Source: Streptomyces rhizoryzae (GTDB lineage: Bacteria; Actinomycetota; Actinomycetes; Streptomycetales; Streptomycetaceae). From it: 64,000 bases of DNA. The stretch lies in the NCBI RefSeq assembly GCF_023155275.1, contig NZ_JALMUV010000007.1, forward strand, positions 146,614 to 210,613. Direction: 5' to 3'. The notes under the pieces were generated by a model. It had not been told where the DNA came from. It worked only from the letters and a program-made list of their open reading frames with translations, and ran no database searches. The position numbers and the translations under genes are program-made. Positions 25,810-36,198 of this stretch are shown here, in pieces (position 1 is the first letter of the stretch; each line of letters starts with the position of its first letter).

Positions 25810-26477
25810 CAATGATCCGTCTGAGAGTCGCCGCTGTCGTCTACGTCGAACGACGGGATACCTTCCGGGGAGTCGCCCTCGACCGCGTCCGCCTCCGGGA
25901 GGAAGGGTGCCAGCTCAGGGAGCTCGTCCAGGCCGCGCAGGCCCATCCGCTCCAGAAAGTAATTCGTCGTCCTGTACAGGATCGCACCTGTTTCAGGTTC
26001 CGTCCCCGCCTCCTCCACCAGGCCGCGCTGGAGGAGCGTGCGCATCACACCGTCGCAGTTGACCCCGCGCACGGCCGAGACGCGGGAACGGCTGACCGGC
26101 TGACGGTACGCGACCACGGCCAGAGTCTCCAAGGCGGCCTGGGTGAGCCGGGCCTGCTGGCCGTCCAGGACGAAGCCCTCGACCGCGTCCGCGTAGGCCG
26201 CGCGGGAGAAGAACCGCCAGCCGCCGGCGACCGGCCGCAGGTCGAAGCCGCGGCCCTCGCGGGTGTACTCGTCGGACAGCTCGCGCAGCGCCAGCGCCAC
26301 CGCCCGGCGCGGCCGCCGGAGCACCCGGGCCAGGTGCTCCTCGGTGGCCGGTTCGTCGACGACCATGAGGACGGCCTCCAGCGCGGGCTTCAGCGGCAGC
26401 TCCGCCACCGCGGACGCGCCGGCCGGCGGTCCCTCTCCCGTCCCCTGCTCGGTGCTGCCCTGTCCCGCGCCGTTCAC
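25809..26477 (-). CDS. scpB: Segregation and condensation protein ScpB
   Basis: A 222-residue ScpB with two winged-helix domains. Typical blocks are LKPALEAVLMVVDEPATEEH, the central GWRFFSRAAYADAV and LTQAALETLAVVAYRQPVSR followed by VRGVNCDGVMRTLLQRGLV. ScpB pairs with ScpA and SMC to compact and segregate the chromosome. The acidic C-terminal tail is unconserved. The GTG at 26477 overlaps the scpA stop as GTGA. Confidence 0.94.
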   Translation of the reverse strand: MNGAGQGSTEQGTGEGPPAGASAVAELPLKPALEAVLMVVDEPATEEHLARVLRRPRRAVALALRELSDEYTREGRGFDLRPVAGGWRFFSRAAYADAVEGFVLDGQQARLTQAALETLAVVAYRQPVSRSRVSAVRGVNCDGVMRTLLQRGLVEEAGTEPETGAILYRTTNYFLERMGLRGLDELPELAPFLPEADAVEGDSPEGIPSFDVDDSGDSQTDH

Positions 26478-27547
26478 GCCGGCTCCTCCCGCTCCTCGGT
26501 CTCCGTACGGCCCTCCGGGCCCGCGTCCTGCTCCTCGCCCCCGCCGGCCGGCCGGTCGAACTCGTCGGTGACCCGCGGGACGTCCCCCTCCGCGCCCGTC
26601 CAGCGCACCGTCAGCGCCCCCAGGGCCTCCGGCTGGTCCAGGGCCACCACCCGCTCCCGGTAGAGCTCCAGGAGGGCCAGGAAGCGCGCCACGACGGTGA
26701 GGGTGTCCGGGGCGTCGGCGGCCAGCTCCCGGAAGTCGGCCGCGCCGGCCGCGCGCAGCCGGGCCATCACCACCTCGGCCTGTTCCTGGACGCTCACCAG
26801 CGGCGCGTGGACGTGGTCCACGTAGACCTGCGGCTCGGGCTTGGGCTGCATGGCCTTCACCGCCAGCCCGGCCAGCCCCTCGGGGCCGATGCCGAGCACG
26901 ACCTCGGGCAGCAGCTCCGCGTGGTGCGGCTCCAGCCCGACGGTGCGGGGGTGGCAGCGCGCCTCCTGGGCCAGCCGGCCGCTGAAGATGTCCGCGATCC
27001 GCTTGTACGCGCGGTACTGGAGCAGCCGGGCGAACAGCAGGTCGCGGGCCTCCAGGAGGGCGAGGTCGGCCTCGTCCTCCACCTCGGCGGCGGGCAGCAG
27101 CCGGGCCGCCTTGAGGTCGAGCAGGGTGGCCGCGACGACGAGGAACTCGGTGGTCTGGTCCAGGTCCCAGTCCGGCCCCATGGCCCGGATGTGGGCCATG
27201 AACTCGTCGGTGACCCGGGAGAGCGCGACCTCGGTGACGTCCAGCTTGTGCCGGGAGATCAGCTGGAGCAGCAGGTCGAAGGGGCCCTCGAAGTTGTCCA
27301 GCCGGAGCGTGAACCGCCCGTCGCCGGCACCGCCCTCCCCGGGCGCCCCGGCGGCCGCCTCCGGCCCGTCCGCCGCGTCCCCGGTGGTCCCGTCCCCGGA
27401 GTGCTCCCCGGCGCCCTCCTCGGGCGCCCCGGCCGTTCCGGGCGCCCCCTGGGGGGCGGCTTCCGGCCCCCGCCCGAGGGCGCGGCGGGTACGGCGCGGG
27501 GTGGTGTCGTCGGCGGGGGTGTCGTCGGCGGCGGCGGTCGTCGGCAT
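26474..27547 (-). CDS. scpA: Segregation and condensation protein ScpA
   Basis: A 357-residue kleisin. After a 75-residue disordered N-terminus, the conserved domain begins FTLRLDNFEGPFDLLLQLI, followed by HKLDVTEVALSRVTDEF and WDLDQTTEFLVVAATLLDLK. The C-terminal winged helix includes VARFLALLELYRERVVAL. ScpA bridges the SMC heads. The ATG at 27547 is chosen because no good start is seen just before the domain; the open frame extends upstream without conserved sequence. Confidence 0.93.
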   Translation of the reverse strand: MPTTAAADDTPADDTTPRRTRRALGRGPEAAPQGAPGTAGAPEEGAGEHSGDGTTGDAADGPEAAAGAPGEGGAGDGRFTLRLDNFEGPFDLLLQLISRHKLDVTEVALSRVTDEFMAHIRAMGPDWDLDQTTEFLVVAATLLDLKAARLLPAAEVEDEADLALLEARDLLFARLLQYRAYKRIADIFSGRLAQEARCHPRTVGLEPHHAELLPEVVLGIGPEGLAGLAVKAMQPKPEPQVYVDHVHAPLVSVQEQAEVVMARLRAAGAADFRELAADAPDTLTVVARFLALLELYRERVVALDQPEALGALTVRWTGAEGDVPRVTDEFDRPAGGGEEQDAGPEGRTETEEREEPA

Positions 27548-27680
27548 GGCGGTCCAGGGTGCTGCGGTCCCGCGCCGGGGCGGCGGGCTGGTCACGGACG
27601 GGAGGCCCCGCCGGAAGGGGCAGGCTATCCCGCCGCGCGCCGCCGGCCGGGCCCCGGGGCGTGTCGGGCGCCCTCGGGGG

Positions 27681-28301
27681 TCAGCGGCCGCGGAGCCGGC
27701 GGACCAGGATGCTGGCCTCGCCGCGGGACTCCAGGTCGGCGAGGACCACGGCCACCGCCTCGCGGACGATCCGGCCGCGGTCGACCGCCAGGCCGTGCTC
27801 GCCGCGCAGCACCAGGCGGGCGTGTTCGAGGTCCATGAGCTCCTCGGCGGAGACATAGACGGTGATCTTCTCGTCGTGCCGTTCCCGGCCGCTGGGGCGG
27901 CGGTTGGCACCCCGGGTCCGGCGGCGGGCCGGTGCCCCGGCGGACGCCGCGGCCGTCCCGGCCTCCCGCTCGGCGCGGGGCGCCCGCCCGGCCGGTGCCC
28001 GGTGCCCCTTGGCGGCCTCCGGCTCCGCCTCCCGGCCGCCGTGCCCGTCCGGCGCCGCGGCGGGGGCGTCGCCGGCCGCCGGGGCCTCGGGCTCCGCGCC
28101 GTTCCCGGCCCGGCCGCGGGCCCCGGCGGCGGGCGTCTCCGCCGCGGGGTCCGGTTCGCCGGCCGGCGCCGGGACCCGCGCGTCCTCGCCGCCGGCGGCG
28201 ACGCTGCCGTTCGTACGGCGGGGAGTGGACGGCTGGAGGCCCACTCCCCCGGTGGTGCGGAACAGTTCGTCGGCTCCGGGCAGACTCACTCGGCGTGACA
28301 C
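27681..28301 (-). CDS. Probable ribbon-helix-helix partner between ParA and ScpA
   Basis: A 206-residue protein. Residues 1-140 are Ala/Pro/Gly/Arg-rich and disordered. The C-terminal 65 residues look ordered: HDEKITVYVSAEELMDLEHA, then GLAVDRGRIVREAVAVVLAD. The beta strand (KITVYVS) followed by two helices matches the ribbon-helix-helix DNA-binding fold. It overlaps parA by 16 bases and precedes scpA. By analogy with ParA-RHH plasmid systems, it could be the DNA-binding or activating partner of this ParA. No direct evidence for that role is seen. Confidence 0.8.
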   Translation of the reverse strand: MSRRVSLPGADELFRTTGGVGLQPSTPRRTNGSVAAGGEDARVPAPAGEPDPAAETPAAGARGRAGNGAEPEAPAAGDAPAAAPDGHGGREAEPEAAKGHRAPAGRAPRAEREAGTAAASAGAPARRRTRGANRRPSGRERHDEKITVYVSAEELMDLEHARLVLRGEHGLAVDRGRIVREAVAVVLADLESRGEASILVRRLRGR

Positions 28302-29449
28302 CGGGCGAGCACCTCCCTGGCGAGCTGGCGATAGGCGGCGGCCCCCACGGAGTTGGAGGCGTAGGTGGTGATCGGCTCACCGGCGACGGTGGTCTCCGGG
28401 AAGCGGACCGTACGGCCGATGACGGTGTGGTAGACGTGGTCGTCGAAGGCTTCGACGACGCGCGCCAGGACCTCGCGGCTGTGCACCGTCCGGGAGTCGT
28501 ACATGGTCGCCAGGATGCCGTCCAGCTGGAGGTCGGGGTTGAGCCGCTCCTGGACCTTCTCGATCGTCTCGGTGAGCAGCGCGACCCCGCGCAGCGCGAA
28601 GAACTCGCACTCCAGCGGCACGATGACCTTGTGAGCGGCCGTCAGGGCGTTGACGGTCAGCAGGCCGAGCGAGGGCTGGCAGTCGATGACGATGTAGTCG
28701 TAGTCGGGCAGCAGGGGCTTGAGGGCCCGCTGGAGGGTCGACTCGCGGGCGACCTCGCTGACCAGCTGGACCTCGGCCGCCGACAAGTCGATATTGCTGG
28801 GCAGCAGGTCCATGTTGGGGACCGCGGTCTTCAGCAGGACCTCGTCGGCGGACATGCCCCGCTCCATGAGCAGGTTGTAGACCGTCAGGTCCAGTTCCAT
28901 CGGGTTGACGCCGAGGCCGACCGAGAGGGCGCCCTGCGGGTCGAAGTCGACGAGCAGGACCCGGCGGCCGTACTCGGCGAGCGCGGCACCCAGGTTGATG
29001 GTCGAGGTGGTCTTGCCGACCCCGCCCTTCTGGTTGCACATCGCGATGATCTTCGCCGGGCCGTGCTCCGACAGCGGTCCCGGGATGGGGAAGTACGGGA
29101 GCGGGCGCCCGGTCGGGCCGACCCGCTCGCGGCGCTGGCGCGCCGCGTCCGGCGCGAGCGTGGCCGCGTATTCCGGATCCGGCTCGTACTCGGCGTCCGG
29201 GTCGTAGAAGTGCCCCTCGGGCAGGTCGTCGTAGTCGGCGAGACGGGCGGGTTCTCCACTGCCCCGGTCGCCGGCCATGGCGTTCACGTGTTGGCCGTCC
29301 ATGCTCTGGTGGGCTGTCGTGGAAGTGCTCTGGTGGGCTGCGAAGGTGTGGACCGCTACGGAGCCGACAGCCTCGCGCCCCGAGGGACCCTGGCCCCGTG
29401 CAACCGCTCCTGGCCGACCACCTCCGGGAGTAAATGTCGACTCATTCAC
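28286..29449 (-). CDS. ParA-family chromosome partitioning ATPase
   Basis: A 387-residue ParA/Soj-type ATPase. The deviant Walker A motif NQKGGVGKTTSTINLG is at about residues 139-154, followed by RRVLLVDFDPQGALSVGLG and DYDYIVIDCQPSLGLLTVNAL. An N-terminal 125-residue extension includes an acidic stretch (DPDAEYEPDPEY). This is not the canonical parA next to the replication origin; the cluster with scpA and scpB is the second actinobacterial ParA-like locus. The GTG at 29449 has GGAGG 11 nt upstream; an ATG at 29278 is possible but has no ribosome site. Confidence 0.92.
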   Translation of the reverse strand: MNESTFTPGGGRPGAVARGQGPSGREAVGSVAVHTFAAHQSTSTTAHQSMDGQHVNAMAGDRGSGEPARLADYDDLPEGHFYDPDAEYEPDPEYAATLAPDAARQRRERVGPTGRPLPYFPIPGPLSEHGPAKIIAMCNQKGGVGKTTSTINLGAALAEYGRRVLLVDFDPQGALSVGLGVNPMELDLTVYNLLMERGMSADEVLLKTAVPNMDLLPSNIDLSAAEVQLVSEVARESTLQRALKPLLPDYDYIVIDCQPSLGLLTVNALTAAHKVIVPLECEFFALRGVALLTETIEKVQERLNPDLQLDGILATMYDSRTVHSREVLARVVEAFDDHVYHTVIGRTVRFPETTVAGEPITTYASNSVGAAAYRQLAREVLARCHAE

Positions 29450-29792
29450 AAGTCGTCTTACCTCCTTGGATGTGACCAGGAAACTTATCGATAGGTCAGC
29501 GTGGCACCATGCCGACGGTTGGCGACTCTATGGCGTGTCGGGCGTCCGCAGCAACACAATCCGCCGGACCCGGCCCGATGTGTCGGTAACGGAACCCCCC
29601 GATGTCAAGAGTGCACAGCGCCCAAGACGGATGTTTCGGGGGCAGGCGAATCGGTTAAAGGGCTACGTTCGCGGCGAGTTGGGAGCCGGCCTCCCCGCAC
29701 CACCTCCGGGGCGTGTCGCACATGCGACCGGCCGGGCCCTGTCGCCAGGGCCCGGCCGGTTGTGCGGTGTTTGACGCGCGCGGTTGACGCCC
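29450..29792. other. Intergenic region between parA-like gene and ald
   Basis: A 343-bp gap. It contains the parA ribosome site, a TATCGATA palindrome at 29486-29493 about 40 bp before the parA start and the ald terminator at 29727-29760. The middle is ordinary GC-rich sequence and no gene was found. Confidence 0.5.
29727..29760 (-). terminator. Hairpin terminator of ald
   Basis: Perfect 14-bp stem ACCGGCCGGGCCCT/AGGGCCCGGCCGGT with a 6-nt loop, 32 bp after the ald stop. Confidence 0.75.
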
Positions 29793-30917
29793 TTAGCCGA
29801 GGAGGGTGCGCAGCTCCACGTACTCCAGGCCGTGGGCCTGGGCGACCTCGGGGTAGACGACCTTGCCGTCGTGGGTGTTCAGGCCCTTGGCCAGCGCCGG
29901 GTCACGGCGCAGCGCCTCGACCCAGCCGCGGTTCGCCAGCTCCACGATGTAGGGCAGCGTGGCGTTGGTGAGGGCGTAGGTGGAGGTGTTGGGCACCGCG
30001 CCGGGCATGTTGGCGACGCAGTAGAAGACCGAGTTGTGGACCTGGAAGGTCGGCTCGGCGTGGGTGGTCGGCTTGGAGTCCTCGAAGCAGCCGCCCTGGT
30101 CGATCGCGATGTCGACAAGGACACTCCCGGGCTTCATCTTGGCGACGAGCTCGTTGGTGACCAGCTTCGGGGCCTTGGCGCCCGGGATCAGGACCGCGCC
30201 GACGACGAGGTCGGCCTCGACGACGGCCTTCTCCAGCTCGTAGGCGTTGGAGACGATCGTCTGCACCTTGGTGCCGAAGATCTTGTCGGCCTCACGGAGC
30301 TTGTTGATGTCCTTGTCGAGCAGGGTGACGTGGAAGCCGAGGCCCACGGCGATCTGCACCGCGTTCCAGCCGGAGACGCCGCCGCCGATGACGACGGCCT
30401 TGCCGGCCTGGACGCCGGGGACGCCGCCGGGCAGCACGCCGCGGCCGCCGGCCTGGCGCATCAGGTGGTAGGCGCCGACCTGCGGGGCGATCCGGCCCGC
30501 GACCTCGGACATCGGGGCCAGCAGCGGCAGCGCGCGGTTGGCGGTCTCGACGGTCTCGTAGGCGATGGCGGTGGTGCCGGACTCCAGCAGCGCGTCCGTG
30601 CACTCCTTGGACGCGGCCAGGTGCAGGTAGGTGAAGAGCGTCTGGTCCTTGCGGAGGCGGTGGTACTCCTCCGCGATGGGCTCCTTGACCTTCAGCAGCA
30701 GGTCGGCGGTGGCCCACACCTCGTCGGCGGTGCCGAGGATGGTGGCGCCGGCGGCGACGTACTCCTCGTTCGTGATGGACGAGCCGAGACCGGCGTCCTT
30801 CTCGATGACGACCTGGTGGCCGTGGCGGACGAGTTCGTGGACACCAGCGGGCGTGATGGCCACGCGGAACTCGTTGTTCTTGACCTCGCGGGGGATGCCG
30901 ACCTTCACGTCGATCAC
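29793..30917 (-). CDS. ald: Alanine dehydrogenase
   Basis: A 374-residue NAD-dependent L-alanine dehydrogenase. Active-site blocks are [14 protein letters not shown] (substrate Lys), [11 protein letters not shown] (catalytic His) and [14 protein letters not shown] (catalytic Asp). The NAD fold is at [20 protein letters not shown]. It interconverts alanine and pyruvate plus ammonium. AAGGA precedes the GTG at 30917. The AT-rich 158 bp upstream should contain the promoter, but no -10/-35 pair was convincing. In streptomycetes such genes can be under AsnC/Lrp-type control; no regulator is adjacent. Confidence 0.95.
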   Translation of the reverse strand: MIDVKVGIPREVKNNEFRVAITPAGVHELVRHGHQVVIEKDAGLGSSITNEEYVAAGATILGTADEVWATADLLLKVKEPIAEEYHRLRKDQTLFTYLHLAASKECTDALLESGTTAIAYETVETANRALPLLAPMSEVAGRIAPQVGAYHLMRQAGGRGVLPGGVPGVQAGKAVVIGGGVSGWNAVQIAVGLGFHVTLLDKDINKLREADKIFGTKVQTIVSNAYELEKAVVEADLVVGAVLIPGAKAPKLVTNELVAKMKPGSVLVDIAIDQGGCFEDSKPTTHAEPTFQVHNSVFYCVANMPGAVPNTSTYALTNATLPYIVELANRGWVEALRRDPALAKGLNTHDGKVVYPEVAQAHGLEYVELRTLLG

Positions 30918-31075
30918 GGTCCTTGAATGAGAGCTTGCGATAGGAATTATCCCTCATGCGCTGCATGACGGAACTGACCGCGCCGAACGCGGCTCGACCA
31001 GTCTATTGAAGGACCTCACGTTGTCTAGCCTTGCAAAGGTCTAATTTTCTGGAAGGCCACTACCGATTTCGCAGG

Positions 31076-33178
31076 TCACTCGGAGGTCTTCTGTGGGATC
31101 CTCTCCGCCGCCGCCCGGTGGAGCCGTGCCGCTGCCGGGTCGCCGAGCCGGTCGAGGATCTCCGCAATCCGCAGCTGGAGGCCCGCTTCGAGGGACGTGT
31201 CCTTCGCCGCACGGGCGCTTTCCAGGGCCGCCAGGCGGCCGGCGAGCGCCTCGTCCAGCGCCCCGGCGAGCTCGTGGACCCCGGCCGCCGCCGCCTCCGC
31301 ACGCGCCTGACCTGCGTGATCACCGAGCCTGCGGTACGTGCGGACGGCCGCCCGGCAGTCCTTGAGGGCCTGCTCGTAGCGGCCGGCGCGGCCGTGCGCG
31401 GCGCCGATCCGGGCGTGCAGCCGGGCCGCGTCGGACCGCTCGCCCCGGGCCAGCCGCAGTTCCAGCGCCCGCCCGTACCAGTCGGCGGACCGGATCCAGT
31501 CGCCCAGCTCGCCGTAGGTGTCGCCGAGCGACTCCAGCGCCCGGCCGGTGGCCACCGGGTCCTGTACCGAGCGGGCGGCCTCCAGGGCGCCGCGGTAGCG
31601 GGTGAGCGCCTGCTCGGTCCGGCCGGCCCGGGCGTCCAGGTCGCCGAGGTTGAGCAGCGCGGCGGCCCGCTCGCGCGGCAGCGTGCGCCGCCCGGCGACC
31701 TGGAGGACCAGTTCGTGCAGGGTGTAGAGGTCGGGCGCGGCGGCCTCGGGACCGTGGTGGGCGAGCAGGGCGCGGGTGAGCGCGGCGATCAACCGCCGGT
31801 CCAGGGTGTCGAGTTGGCCGTCCGCGACGGCCATCGCCGCGGCGTCCAGCAGGGCACCGCGGCGGGTGCGCAGCCAGTGCGCGGCGGCGGCGCGGGTGGG
31901 GAAGCGCAGCGGGCGCGGCAGTTCGGCGGCCCGCCGGCGGGCGGGCGACCCGTCCGGTTCGGCGGCGGCCCGGCAGGACTGCACCAGCCGCACCGTCCGC
32001 TCCAGCATCCGGGCGCGGGCGAGCTGCACGTCGGCCGGCCGCTCGTCCTCGTGGAGCAGGGCGCGGGAGAGCGGGACCAGGCAGCCGGGGAGGCGGTACT
32101 GCGGGCCGGGGCCGCCGTCCGGGTCCGGTGCGGGCTCCCCGGGCACCGGGCGCAGCAGGCCCAGCGCAGCGAAGTCGTGCAGCACCGCGGCGGCCGCGGG
32201 CACCGTGCAGCCGCCCAGCGCGGCGGCGGTGTGCGCGTCGACCAGGCCGTCCGGGGCGAGCGTGGCCAGCCGCAGTATCCGGGCGGCGGTCTGCGGGAGC
32301 GCCCCGTAGGTGAGGCGGAAGGCGCGGTGCAGGGGCCGGTCGGCGGCCGGGAGGTCGGACGGCACGGGGACGGCGAGCAGTGCCTGGCGCAGGTCGGAGA
32401 CGGAGAGCTTGGGGCGGGCGGCGAGCCAGGCGCCCGCCAGTATCAGTGCGGCGGGGTGGCCGCCGCACTCCTCGGCGACGGCCTCGGCGGTGCGCGGGTC
32501 GACGGTGATCCGGGTCGGCCCGGCGTAGTGGCACAGCACCTCGACGGCGGCCGCGGTGTCCAGTCCGCCCAGGGCGCAGGGCCGGACGTCCGGGATGCCG
32601 GTCAGCGGGCCCTGGGAGACGACCACGACCAGGCAGTCCGGGGCGTCCGGGATGAGCGGTTCGACGTCCTCGGCGCCCGGCGCGTCGTCCAGCAGGAGCA
32701 CCGTCCGGGTGCCGGCCAGGGCCCGGCGCACCGCCTCGGCCAGCTCGTCCTCGCCGGCGCCGGGCGGGGCGGTGGTGCCGAGCGCGGTGAGCAGGTCGCG
32801 GGCGGTCCGGGCCAGGCCGGCCGGGGCGCCGTCGCGGCCGGTCAGGACCGCGCGCAGCACGCCGTCGGGGTAGTCGCCGGCGGTCTCCCGCAGCAGCGCC
32901 TCGGCGAGCGTGGTCCGGCCGGAGCCGGGGCGGCCGGCGATCAGCAGGACGCGGCTGCGGGCGCCCCGGCGGCCGGTGAGGGTGTCCAGCCCGGCGCGGC
33001 CGATGTCGGCCCGGAGCGCCTTGAGCTCGTGGCGGCGGCCGGCGAATCCGGGGAGACCCGAGCGGGCGGCGGCACCGTCCTGGCGGGGCAGTGCGGACCG
33101 CCGGTCCCGTGCCGTCGCCCCGGGTCCGCGCGCCGCCTCCGGCGCGAGGTGCCCCCCGCCCACCACCTGGTCCGCCAC
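31076..33178 (-). CDS. NTPase-TPR (STAND-like) protein with altered Walker A motif
   Basis: A 700-residue protein with an N-terminal NTPase domain and C-terminal tetratricopeptide repeats. The Walker A motif reads AGRPGSGRTTLAEALL (about residues 81-96), with Arg in place of the usual Lys. Walker B is RTVLLLDDAPGAEDV. Winged-helix-like repeats follow (LRLATLAPDGLVDAHTAAAL), then TPR helices from about residue 490 (ALLNLGDLDARAGRTEQALT; ALESLGDTYGELGDWIRSAD). The layout resembles STAND regulators such as NB-ARC/AfsR types but lacks an obvious DNA-binding or effector domain. Function unknown. Confidence 0.8.
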   Translation of the reverse strand: MADQVVGGGHLAPEAARGPGATARDRRSALPRQDGAAARSGLPGFAGRRHELKALRADIGRAGLDTLTGRRGARSRVLLIAGRPGSGRTTLAEALLRETAGDYPDGVLRAVLTGRDGAPAGLARTARDLLTALGTTAPPGAGEDELAEAVRRALAGTRTVLLLDDAPGAEDVEPLIPDAPDCLVVVVSQGPLTGIPDVRPCALGGLDTAAAVEVLCHYAGPTRITVDPRTAEAVAEECGGHPAALILAGAWLAARPKLSVSDLRQALLAVPVPSDLPAADRPLHRAFRLTYGALPQTAARILRLATLAPDGLVDAHTAAALGGCTVPAAAAVLHDFAALGLLRPVPGEPAPDPDGGPGPQYRLPGCLVPLSRALLHEDERPADVQLARARMLERTVRLVQSCRAAAEPDGSPARRRAAELPRPLRFPTRAAAAHWLRTRRGALLDAAAMAVADGQLDTLDRRLIAALTRALLAHHGPEAAAPDLYTLHELVLQVAGRRTLPRERAAALLNLGDLDARAGRTEQALTRYRGALEAARSVQDPVATGRALESLGDTYGELGDWIRSADWYGRALELRLARGERSDAARLHARIGAAHGRAGRYEQALKDCRAAVRTYRRLGDHAGQARAEAAAAGVHELAGALDEALAGRLAALESARAAKDTSLEAGLQLRIAEILDRLGDPAAARLHRAAAERIPQKTSE

Positions 33179-33367
33179 CGGTCACGCTCCCGTCCGCCTG
33201 CGCGTTCGCGTTCCCGTCGCGGGCGCGTCCGGGAACCCTGCCGAGCGTAGTTCACGACCCGTCACGTCCCGTGCCGAGCAGGGCGGTTGGGTCACTCGAT
33301 CGGATCGGCGGATCATCCGACCGGGACGCGGTGGGCCCCGGCCGGGGCGCGGGCCGGGCGGCCGGGG

Positions 33368-33994
33368 TCAGGCGGTGAAGGGGCGGGCCGGCCAGGGGGC
33401 GCCGGCCGGGCGGAGCGCGTCCAGGCCCTGGCCGGTGCGCGCCGCGGTGACCGCGAGCACGCCGGTGATCAGGCAGCTGTTGTGCAGCTCGCCGGCGAGC
33501 ACGCCGCGCACCAGCTCGTCCAGCGGGACCCGGGCCAGCTCCATGTCGGCCTCCTCCTCGGAGACCTCGAACCGCTCGCCGTCGGCCTCGGACAGGTCGC
33601 GGGCGAGGAAGATCCGCACCGCCTCATCGCTGCCGCCGGGGGAGGTGTAGAGATCGGTCAGCACCCGCCAGTCACCGGCCTGGACGTGCGCCTCCTCGTA
33701 CAGCTCGCGGCGGGCGGCGTGCAGCGGGTTCTCGCCGGGGACGTCCAGCAGCCCGGCCGGGATCTCCCACAGCTTGTGCCGGACGGGGTGGCGGTACTGG
33801 CGCAGCACCAGCACCCGGTCGGCGTCGTCCAGGGCGAGCACCGCCACCGAGCCGGGGTGGACCTGGTAGTCGCGGGTGGCGGTGGACCCGTCCGGCATCA
33901 CGACGTGGTCGGTGCGGACGCCGGTCTTGGCTCCCTTGAACGGCATACCGGTGCCGGTGACCGTCCACTCCTCCGGGGTGTCCTTGATCGCCAT
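33368..33994 (-). CDS. NUDIX hydrolase, ADP-ribose pyrophosphatase type
   Basis: A 208-residue NUDIX enzyme. The NUDIX box is complete (GENPLHAARRELYEEAHVQA, core REL-EE). Preceding strands (VLVLRQYRHPVRHKLWEIPAG) and the following TDLYTSPGGSDEAVRIFLAR match ADP-ribose pyrophosphatases, which cleave ADP-ribose to AMP and ribose-5-phosphate. AGGAGG precedes the ATG at 33994. It lies directly after pyrG, as in M. tuberculosis, separated by a terminator. Confidence 0.92.
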   Translation of the reverse strand: MAIKDTPEEWTVTGTGMPFKGAKTGVRTDHVVMPDGSTATRDYQVHPGSVAVLALDDADRVLVLRQYRHPVRHKLWEIPAGLLDVPGENPLHAARRELYEEAHVQAGDWRVLTDLYTSPGGSDEAVRIFLARDLSEADGERFEVSEEEADMELARVPLDELVRGVLAGELHNSCLITGVLAVTAARTGQGLDALRPAGAPWPARPFTA

Positions 33995-34030
33995 GCGCGT
34001 CCTCCTGTGTGTCGCGGCAAAAACGCGGAA

Positions 34031-34067
34031 CCGGGGTGCGGCCTCGCGGAACGAGACCCCACCCCGG
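34031..34067 (-). terminator. Rho-independent terminator of pyrG
   Basis: CCGGGGTG (34031-34038) pairs with CACCCCGG (34060-34067) around an inner stem. On the minus strand it is followed by GCGTTTTTGCC, a short U-tract. It lies between the pyrG stop and the NUDIX start. Confidence 0.8.
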
Positions 34068-34091
34068 CAACGGTAACCGCCGGGCCGCCGC

Positions 34092-35765
<1,674 letters not shown>

Positions 35766-36198
35766 GGCCAAGAGGGAGCTCCCGTGGTCGCGAGGTGGAG
35801 AGGTGCGCGCCGGCGGTCCTGGAGATTCAGGGGGTGCGGCCGCTGCGGTTCGGGGGTGCCGCATTTCTGCTGGGTCCCACCGGTCCACGGGGTACCAGGC
35901 TATCAGCGACCGGGCATGGTCGCGTCCGGCCACGCACCGGAGCGGTCCGCGCGCCCAGGCCACCCGTTCGGACCATCCCCACTCGACGTGAGCATCGCGC
36001 GCGGCACCCCCCTGCGTCGTATCCTGCTCGGACACTCGCGACGAGCCGTCCGGGAAGGCACCACCCCCGCCCAGCGGTAGCCGGGGGCGGTGCCCCCAGC
36101 CCGATTTTGGTCCCGCCGCTCGGCGACGTTTCATGGGCAGGACGGACAGCACACAACGTCCCATGGGGGGCGTGACTCCAGTTCGACGGGAGACGCAC
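35766..36198. other. Divergent region between pyrG and GH15 gene
   Basis: A 433-bp non-coding gap. It contains GCGACC-N6-GGTCGC at 35906-35923, a small hairpin GGGGGC-GGT-GCCCCC at 36083-36097 and two direct repeats CGTTTCATGGG (36127-36137) and CGTCCCATGGG (36157-36167) exactly 30 bp apart. No gene is supported. The promoters of both divergent genes lie here but cannot be placed. Confidence 0.5.
36127..36167. repeat. Direct repeat CGTYYCATGGG, 30 bp apart
   Basis: Two copies three helical turns apart, 31-71 bp upstream of the GH15 start. This spacing suits two regulator sites on the same face of the DNA. The CATGGG/CCCATG parts also form an inverted repeat. Confidence 0.4.

Noticed and set aside
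33335..33348. GCCCCGGCCGGGGC palindrome after the NUDIX gene
   Set aside because: It has no loop, so it makes a poor hairpin, and such words are frequent in this DNA.
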